Assembly (NCBI GenBank): GCA_964505535.1
Contig: CAZDIU010000019.1
Span: 1-35,704 of the forward strand
Direction: 5' to 3'
From: JAABRU01 sp964505535
GTDB lineage: Bacteria; Desulfobacterota; Desulfobacteria; Desulfobacterales; Desulfococcaceae
Length of the DNA stretch: 35,704 nt
The stretch's first letter is position 1, and the number at the start of each line of letters is the position of its first letter. A program made the position numbers and the translations under genes. The notes beneath the pieces were generated by a model that saw only the letters and a program-made list of their open reading frames with translations, searched no databases and had not been told where the DNA came from. This document shows, one piece after another, positions 31,225 to 35,704 of this stretch.

Positions 31225-31887
31225 CTATTTCTGCTCGCCCGTGAATGCCCGCAGCACGGAGCCGTGGTTTTCCGGCAGGGTAAGCAGCACTACCCGGTCT
31301 CCTTCCCGCAGTTGGCTGGCTCCGCGCGGAACAATGGGCTGGCCGTTGCGAATCACCACCCCCACCAGCGAATTTTCCGGCAAAGAAATATCTTTGAGAA
31401 ATTTTCCCGCAACCGGGGAATCCGAACGGAGAATGAGTTCTGTCACATTCACCCGGCCTTCTCCGACCGGAATCAGATTGGTGATCTGCTCCAAAGAGGC
31501 CCGCTGCTCAATCAGGCTGCTGATGATATGGGTTGTGGAAAACGCGGATACGCCCAGTTTGTCAAAAATTTCCGCATTTTCCGGATCATTGGCCAGGGCC
31601 ACGGCTCTGGGCACGCCAAACTGAAGCGAGGCCAGTTGGCAGATGACCAGATTGTCCTGATCGTTTGGTGTGACCGCAAGCACAGCATCCGCGGCCATTG
31701 CACCCGCATCCCGGAGAATACCGGCATCACTGCCATCCCCGCAGATCACTGTGGCTGAAAGCTGCCGGGCAAGCTGCACACATTCTTCCCTGTTCCGGTT
31801 GACAATCACAACCTCATAGCCTTTGGCCGTGAAATTCCGGCAGAGAAAACAGAGCGTTCTTCCGCCGCCGACGATGATTACTTTCAT
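31225..31887 (-). CDS. trkA: TrkA-type potassium uptake regulator
   Basis: 220 residues with TrkA-N (1-115) and TrkA-C (about 140-215; VTELILRSDSPVAGKFLKDI). The nucleotide-binding loop reads IVGGGRTLCFLC, so the third glycine of GxGxxG is replaced by leucine; nucleotide binding may be altered, although this may be usual for the subfamily. DGSDAGILRDAGAMAADAVL and TPNDQDNLVICQLA are typical of TrkA. It overlaps the upstream gene by 4 bases. Confidence 0.9.
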   Translation of the reverse strand: MKVIIVGGGRTLCFLCRNFTAKGYEVVIVNRNREECVQLARQLSATVICGDGSDAGILRDAGAMAADAVLAVTPNDQDNLVICQLASLQFGVPRAVALANDPENAEIFDKLGVSAFSTTHIISSLIEQRASLEQITNLIPVGEGRVNVTELILRSDSPVAGKFLKDISLPENSLVGVVIRNGQPIVPRGASQLREGDRVVLLTLPENHGSVLRAFTGEQK

Positions 31888-32321
31888 GGCAGCACTCCTT
31901 CCTGATCCGCACCATTGCTCACAGCCCGGAAAAACATCTCCGCAGCCACAGATGTGGGGCAGATGGTCCCGATTCCCATTCGGGCATAAACTTCCTCTCT
32001 TTTGGGATCAAACACCCTGGCCATGACCTGGGGAACTCCGAAAATCTTCCGCCCAATCTGCGCGACCATCAGGTTGACATTGTCATCGTGTGTGGTGGCA
32101 AACAGGATGTCGGCCTGTTTCAGCTTTGCCTCTTTCAGCACACGTATCTGTGTCGCGTCCCCTGTCACACGGAACCCGCTGAAATCCGCAGACAGGTTGC
32201 TGAAGGTGTCTTCATTTCTGTCAATCACCACCACGGAATGTCCTGCACCGCTCAGGCGGTTGGCCAGATGGGAGCCCAGACGTCCGCATCCGATGATCAC
32301 GATGTAAAGAGTGTTCTTCAT
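31884..32321 (-). CDS. Single-domain TrkA-N (RCK) protein
   Basis: 145 residues with a Rossmann fold only: IVIIGCGRLGSHLANRL with intact GxGxxG, VVVIDRNEDTFSNL and ATTHDDNVNLMVAQIGRKIF. It lacks the C-terminal TrkA-C domain of full regulators. It starts directly after the response regulator stop and overlaps the next TrkA gene in ATGA. A two-protein gating complex with the 220-residue TrkA is likely. Confidence 0.88.
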   Translation of the reverse strand: MKNTLYIVIIGCGRLGSHLANRLSGAGHSVVVIDRNEDTFSNLSADFSGFRVTGDATQIRVLKEAKLKQADILFATTHDDNVNLMVAQIGRKIFGVPQVMARVFDPKREEVYARMGIGTICPTSVAAEMFFRAVSNGADQEGVLP

Positions 32322-33023
32322 TTACGCCCTTTCTCCGTTTGATGCACTGGGCTTGTCCGATCCCAGATCAATCCTGCCGAATTTGTTCCAGGATGTAATC
32401 CGCTCCAGATTGGCACGGGCCGGTTTGAATGTGGGATCAATGTCCAGGGCTGCACGGTAGAATTTCTGCGCCTCCAGTCCGTCACCACTGATCTCAAGCA
32501 GGGCCCCAAGCAGGTTGTAGGCTTCGGGCTGGGTTGGATCAGCGGCAATGGATTTGCGGACGGTCTCAGTGGCAGGCGCGAATTCCCGATCCGAGATATG
32601 CCGTTTGCTCAGTTCGATTAATGATCGGTAATCCGTGATTCCGGTTTCATCCAGTGATTCCCGATCCAGCACCTGTGCCGCCAGTTCCCGTATTTCTTTT
32701 GGCGCAAAAGGTTTCTGAATGAAATCCGCGGCACCGAGCTTCATGGCCTCCACCGCTGTTTCCACGGTTCCGTGGGCTGTGATGACAATCACCCGGATGC
32801 CGGGCCACTCTTCCCGGATTCGGCGCAGCACCTCCATGCCGTCCATTCCCGGCATCTTCAGATCCAGAAACACCAGCGTGAACTGCCTTTCTCCCAGTTT
32901 TTGCAGTGCTTCTTCCCCATTGACCGCTGTTTCCGCGGGTATTCCCATCGGCTCAAGGGACTGGGACAGGGTCAGGCGGATGTTTTTTTCATCGTCAACT
33001 ATCAGAAAGGCTTTTTTTTCCAT
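32322..33023 (-). CDS. Response regulator with receiver and TPR region, no DNA-binding domain
   Basis: 233 residues. A receiver domain (1-120) with acidic pair D10/D11, phosphoacceptor D54 in VFLDLKMPGMDG, T82 and K104 (IQKPF), similar in style to NtrC/AtoC receivers. The rest, about 140-215, looks like two TPR repeats (DPTQPEAYNLLGALLEISGD, PTFKPARANLERI). No helix-turn-helix or AAA+ domain is present, so output is probably through protein contact. The histidine kinase gene ends 8 bases upstream, and the TrkA-N gene abuts its stop. Confidence 0.9.
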   Translation of the reverse strand: MEKKAFLIVDDEKNIRLTLSQSLEPMGIPAETAVNGEEALQKLGERQFTLVFLDLKMPGMDGMEVLRRIREEWPGIRVIVITAHGTVETAVEAMKLGAADFIQKPFAPKEIRELAAQVLDRESLDETGITDYRSLIELSKRHISDREFAPATETVRKSIAADPTQPEAYNLLGALLEISGDGLEAQKFYRAALDIDPTFKPARANLERITSWNKFGRIDLGSDKPSASNGERA

Positions 33024-33031
33024 GCTTCCTC

Positions 33032-34870
33032 CTATTGGGCTGCGGGCAGGGTAAATGTGAAGGTGCTCCCTCTGCCCGGAGATGATTCCAGCCAGATTGT
33101 GCCGCCGTGCGCGCGCACAATTTCCTTGCAGATGGCAAGCCCCAGCCCTGTGCCACCGGGTTCCTGTCCTTTCACCTGCACGAATTTATGAAAAATCTTT
33201 GACTGGTATTCCCGCGGAATACCGGGCCCGTCATCCTTTACAGAAAGATGGACACAGGTTCCCACCTGCTTTGCCATAAGCCGGATGCTGCCCCCCTTTT
33301 TCACATAGCGCAGCGCGTTGGAGATCAGATTGGTCAGCACCCAGGTAACTTTGTTGGCATCTGCCCGGACAGGAGGCACATCTCCGATTTTTTCGGATCC
33401 AAGCGAGACTTCTTTCATTTCTGCCTGGCTTTTGAAAACACCCTGTGCATGATCAAAAAGGGTTTGGACCGGAACCTTCTCAAAATCCAGTTCTATTCTG
33501 CCAGCCTCAATGCGGGACAGATCCAGCAGATCACTGATCAAAGCCTTCATCCGGAGAACCTCCTCATGTGCGGCCTGCAAAAGCTCCTGATCTTTTTCAG
33601 CAAGTTTCGGTGCGGCATGTTCCAGAAGCAGATCCACACTCATCCCCAGACTGGTCAGGGGCGTGCGAAGTTCATGGGAGGCTGCCATGACAAAATCTGT
33701 CTTGAGACGTTCCACTTCTTTCAGACGGGTGATATCCCTGAGCAGCAGCACAATGCCGGACAGACTTTGATCCTTTCCCCGTATGACTGTGACGGAAAAC
33801 AGATAATGACGGGATTCATCTCCTTTTGAAAGGGTCAGAATCCGCTGTTCATCCGGGATATCCGGCTGTTTCCCTGTTTCCACTGTTTTCCGCATGATTT
33901 CAAAGAGATGGGAAGAAGGCAGGATGTCCGTACAGTTCAACCCTGCTGTTTCAGCAAAATTCAGATGCAGGATGCTCCGCGCTGCCGGGTTGATGCCGGT
34001 GCTCCTCAAATCTGTGTCAAAGACCAGCAGACCGTCCTCAATGCTGGCAAGAATCGCCTCTCCCTTGTTCTTTTCCGAAAGAATCTGTTCAATGTTCATT
34101 TCATGATAATGGCCGAGTTTCGTGGCCATATCATTGAATTCACAGGCCAGCAGCCCCAGTTCATCACCGGTTTTCACCGGAATCTGAACAGCATAGTTCC
34201 CAGCGGAAAGTTTCCGGGAGGCTTCCATCAGTCCCCGGAGCGGCTGAACAATCCGTTCTGCAAGCAGCAGACTGAAAATCAGGGCCACCGCCAATGCTGA
34301 AAGAGCCACCAGCACAGTGGACCAGATTGCACGCTGCGCGACTCTGCCTGCGCGCACACTTGCTGCATACATGGTTTCCTCATTGAGATCACGCAGGCCC
34401 GCGCAGGCTTTGCGCACATTGACAAAAAGGGGATGAATCCGTTCCTTGTAGGTGTCCAGAGAAAGAGGCAGAGGCTGTTTTGCCGTATTCCGTATATCCG
34501 TCAATGCGGAAAACTGCTCCCGGAACTTTGCGTAGTCTGTCTCAATGGACTGTATGAGTCCGGCCTCGCCCGCAATGGTGATGTTGTCTCTGGCACGGGC
34601 CATCCATTCCAGAAATACCGCCTCATTTTCCCGGAACTGGGCAATTCCTGTTTCACCATCCCCCAGAAACAGAAGCAGAATGCCGCTGTCCTGACGTTCC
34701 AGTGCATTCACCATGTTTTCCGCGGCCAGAATGCTCCGGTAGTTTTCCCGCAGAATCGCATCACCTGCCCGGCCCAGGGAAACCAGATTCATTACAGCCC
34801 ACCCAACCACCAGACCCATAAGGGCAAACGCGACACCGTATCCGGTCAGTATTTTCTTTTTCAGGGTCAT
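33032..34870 (-). CDS. Membrane sensor histidine kinase (HAMP-PAS)
   Basis: 612 residues: TM1 about 10-30, periplasmic helical sensor 31-183, TM2 about 184-204, HAMP 205-258 (IVQPLRGLMEASRKLSAGNY), PAS 270-385, HisKA with H399 (ASHELRTPLTSLGM), and HATPase (NLISNALRYV, KDDGPGIP, GGTGLGLAICKEI). It is complete, of the KinB-like architecture. It would phosphorylate the response regulator 8 bases downstream. AAAGGAG lies 9 bases before the ATG. It is the first gene of the eight-gene K+ transport operon and lies 28 bases from a predicted sigma-54 start. Confidence 0.94.
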   Translation of the reverse strand: MTLKKKILTGYGVAFALMGLVVGWAVMNLVSLGRAGDAILRENYRSILAAENMVNALERQDSGILLLFLGDGETGIAQFRENEAVFLEWMARARDNITIAGEAGLIQSIETDYAKFREQFSALTDIRNTAKQPLPLSLDTYKERIHPLFVNVRKACAGLRDLNEETMYAASVRAGRVAQRAIWSTVLVALSALAVALIFSLLLAERIVQPLRGLMEASRKLSAGNYAVQIPVKTGDELGLLACEFNDMATKLGHYHEMNIEQILSEKNKGEAILASIEDGLLVFDTDLRSTGINPAARSILHLNFAETAGLNCTDILPSSHLFEIMRKTVETGKQPDIPDEQRILTLSKGDESRHYLFSVTVIRGKDQSLSGIVLLLRDITRLKEVERLKTDFVMAASHELRTPLTSLGMSVDLLLEHAAPKLAEKDQELLQAAHEEVLRMKALISDLLDLSRIEAGRIELDFEKVPVQTLFDHAQGVFKSQAEMKEVSLGSEKIGDVPPVRADANKVTWVLTNLISNALRYVKKGGSIRLMAKQVGTCVHLSVKDDGPGIPREYQSKIFHKFVQVKGQEPGGTGLGLAICKEIVRAHGGTIWLESSPGRGSTFTFTLPAAQ

Positions 34871-34908
34871 GGATATTTCTCCTTTTTATGACAGTCCCAA
34901 TCTTCTGA

Positions 34909-34924
34909 AGCAATAAGTGTGCCA
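34909..34924 (-). promoter_or_regulatory. Sigma-54 (RpoN) promoter of the kinase/potassium operon
   Basis: On the minus strand TGGCACACTTATTGCT fits TGGCAC-N5-TTGCW, with GG and GC exactly 10 bases apart. The predicted transcription start is near 34898, 28 bases before the kinase ATG at 34870. Confidence 0.8.
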
Positions 34925-35005
34925 TAATGCAATATTTGTAATTTAAATGAGTTATAAAAATCAAAATCGGATGGACATTGAAAATTGAAAGGCAGAGCAA
35001 AATTT

Positions 35006-35026
35006 GGCCTTGCAGAATGCAAGGCC
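35006..35026 (-). promoter_or_regulatory. Dyad upstream of the sigma-54 promoter, candidate activator site
   Basis: GGCCTTGCA, a GAA spacer and TGCAAGGCC form a perfect 9-bp inverted repeat. Its centre is about 118 bp upstream of the predicted start, a usual place for enhancer-binding proteins. It could instead be an ordinary hairpin. Confidence 0.45.
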
Positions 35027-35356
35027 GGGGCATGGGGAAAGCAGGATGAAAAACAGGGTACGGAACCATCAGAAAATACCGGAGTCCGCTTTTCACCGGC
35101 ATGGCAAAGAAATTGAAGTTCCGGCTTTTTGCAGCTTCATCAGGTTCAAAATCAGGGTTCAGCCTGTCTGACCGGTGCCCCTTCATTTTCAAAAGACTTT
35201 CAAACCCTGTCTGAAGTCCGAAAGGAGTCCGTAACATCCCATTTTCCCTGTTGACTTCTTTAATTGCCTTATGATAGTTGTGAGAGGGAATTGGAAATAT
35301 ATATTTTATCCTCTTACAGCTCAGGTTGCAGGCTGCACGTCATGTTCGGGGGATTT

Positions 35357-35704
35357 ATGGAAATCAGAAGGACGCTTCATGCGGGACAGCCAGGCACCGG
35401 GAAATATATGGATCTGTATGGGGGTCGCCGGTCTGCATCAGGTACCGGTATGATGCCGTCCGAAGCACCGGACTTACCACAGTTGAGCTGATTGCGGAAG
35501 AGCGTCCGTGGAAAAAACATTCTGAAAAAATTCCAAAATTCCTGAAAAATGAAAAGCAGGAGGCTGAAACTGTTCCTCCCGGATCACTGAATACGACAGA
35601 ATTTTCCCAAAATCAACTGCTGTCAGTCCGTATAAAATACGGTGAAGCGGAACCGGGCAGACTGGTGAAGCGGCAGGAGGCAGATGGAACAGGGAAAAAA
35701 GTAT
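35357..35704 (+). pseudogene. Small conserved protein gene broken by frameshifts, cut by window end
   Basis: From ATG 35357 the frame gives MEIRRTLHAGQPGTGKYMDL and then YGG. After the G5 run at 35420-35424 the continuation lies in another frame (SPVCIRYRYDAVRSTGLTTV, ELIAEERPW, VRIKYGEAEPGRLVK). Near 35672 it shifts again to AAGGRWNREK and then back to KKV. Read together these match a small family I recall, with an N-terminal P-G-Q-P-G-T, a V-C-x-R-Y-R-Y-D core and a C-terminal A-A-G-G-x-W-N. At least three indels imply decay, or several homopolymer errors. Function unknown. Confidence 0.65.

Larger units (their letters stand above)
34871..35356. other. Intergenic region with promoter of the potassium operon
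   Basis: No gene is seen. The left part holds the sigma-54 promoter and the dyad at 35006-35026. Reading right, 35030-35240 is unremarkable. AT-rich sequence (AAATATATATTTTATCC) near 35298 may promote the gene at 35357. Confidence 0.6.

Noticed and set aside
34761..35237. Minus-strand frame of 158 codons upstream of the sensor kinase
   Set aside because: It overlaps the kinase N-terminus in another frame and runs through the promoter and dyad; composition is not gene-like.

Overview
The window looks like a chromosome segment of a Gram-negative, anaerobic Desulfobacterota bacterium, probably a sulfate reducer of the Desulfobacterales or a Desulfonema-like genome. This is inferred from gene content and was not tested by any search. 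The clues are a phenylacetate-CoA ligase / ACT / Liv-type binding protein cluster, AAA-ATPase-like/PD-(D/E)XK and Uma2 nucleases, many sensory proteins, two sigma-54 promoters, and intergenic regions full of short dispersed palindromes. No rRNA, tRNA, CRISPR array, phage or complete insertion sequence was seen.

Region 1 (about 0.5-14.2 kb, + strand) is a sensory region and the most unusual part. A small PstS-like periplasmic protein and an outer-membrane porin-like protein occur twice in tandem (549-2149 and 4098-5680). A methyl-accepting chemotaxis protein (2435-3862) lies between the copies, and a SpoIIE-type phosphatase (6634-8088) follows after a small protein/nucleotidyltransferase pair. 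The chemoreceptor and the phosphatase share one membrane sensor domain that aligns without gaps over about 207 residues, so one type of input appears wired to two outputs. Two nuclease-family genes (8228-10625) come next. Immediately after them lies what reads as the stranded 3' end of another SpoIIE gene, leading directly into an anti-sigma-like ATPase, a STAS protein, a hybrid histidine kinase broken by a one-base frameshift in a T9 tract, and a PAS-CheW fusion. Together these genes suggest chemotaxis coupled to a partner-switch circuit.

Region 2 (14.4-18.3 kb) holds hisI-hisG and then a long repeat-rich gap. Next comes a small secreted acidic protein with a textbook sigma-54 promoter, paired upstream repeats and an intrinsic terminator. 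An AT-rich patch follows with a VapC/PIN toxin remnant and an orphan membrane protein, probably acquired.

Region 3 (18.4-22.7 kb, - strand) carries enoyl-CoA hydratase, phenylacetate-CoA ligase, an ACT-domain protein and a Liv-type binding protein. The permease and ATPase genes that usually follow are absent, and a 154-bp element with terminal inverted repeats sits 19 bp beyond the last gene. Region 4 (23.2-26.9 kb, + strand) has a membrane methyltransferase-like protein and a serine/threonine kinase with an N-terminal zinc ribbon and C-terminal Cache sensor.

Region 5 (27.0-34.9 kb, - strand) is a tightly packed operon read from 34870 downward: sensor histidine kinase, response regulator without a DNA-binding domain, two TrkA proteins, TrkH, an unknown cysteine-rich protein, a KtrB-like channel and a KtrA-like regulator. 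A second sigma-54 promoter with an upstream dyad precedes it. The window ends in a small gene broken by several frameshifts (35357-35704).
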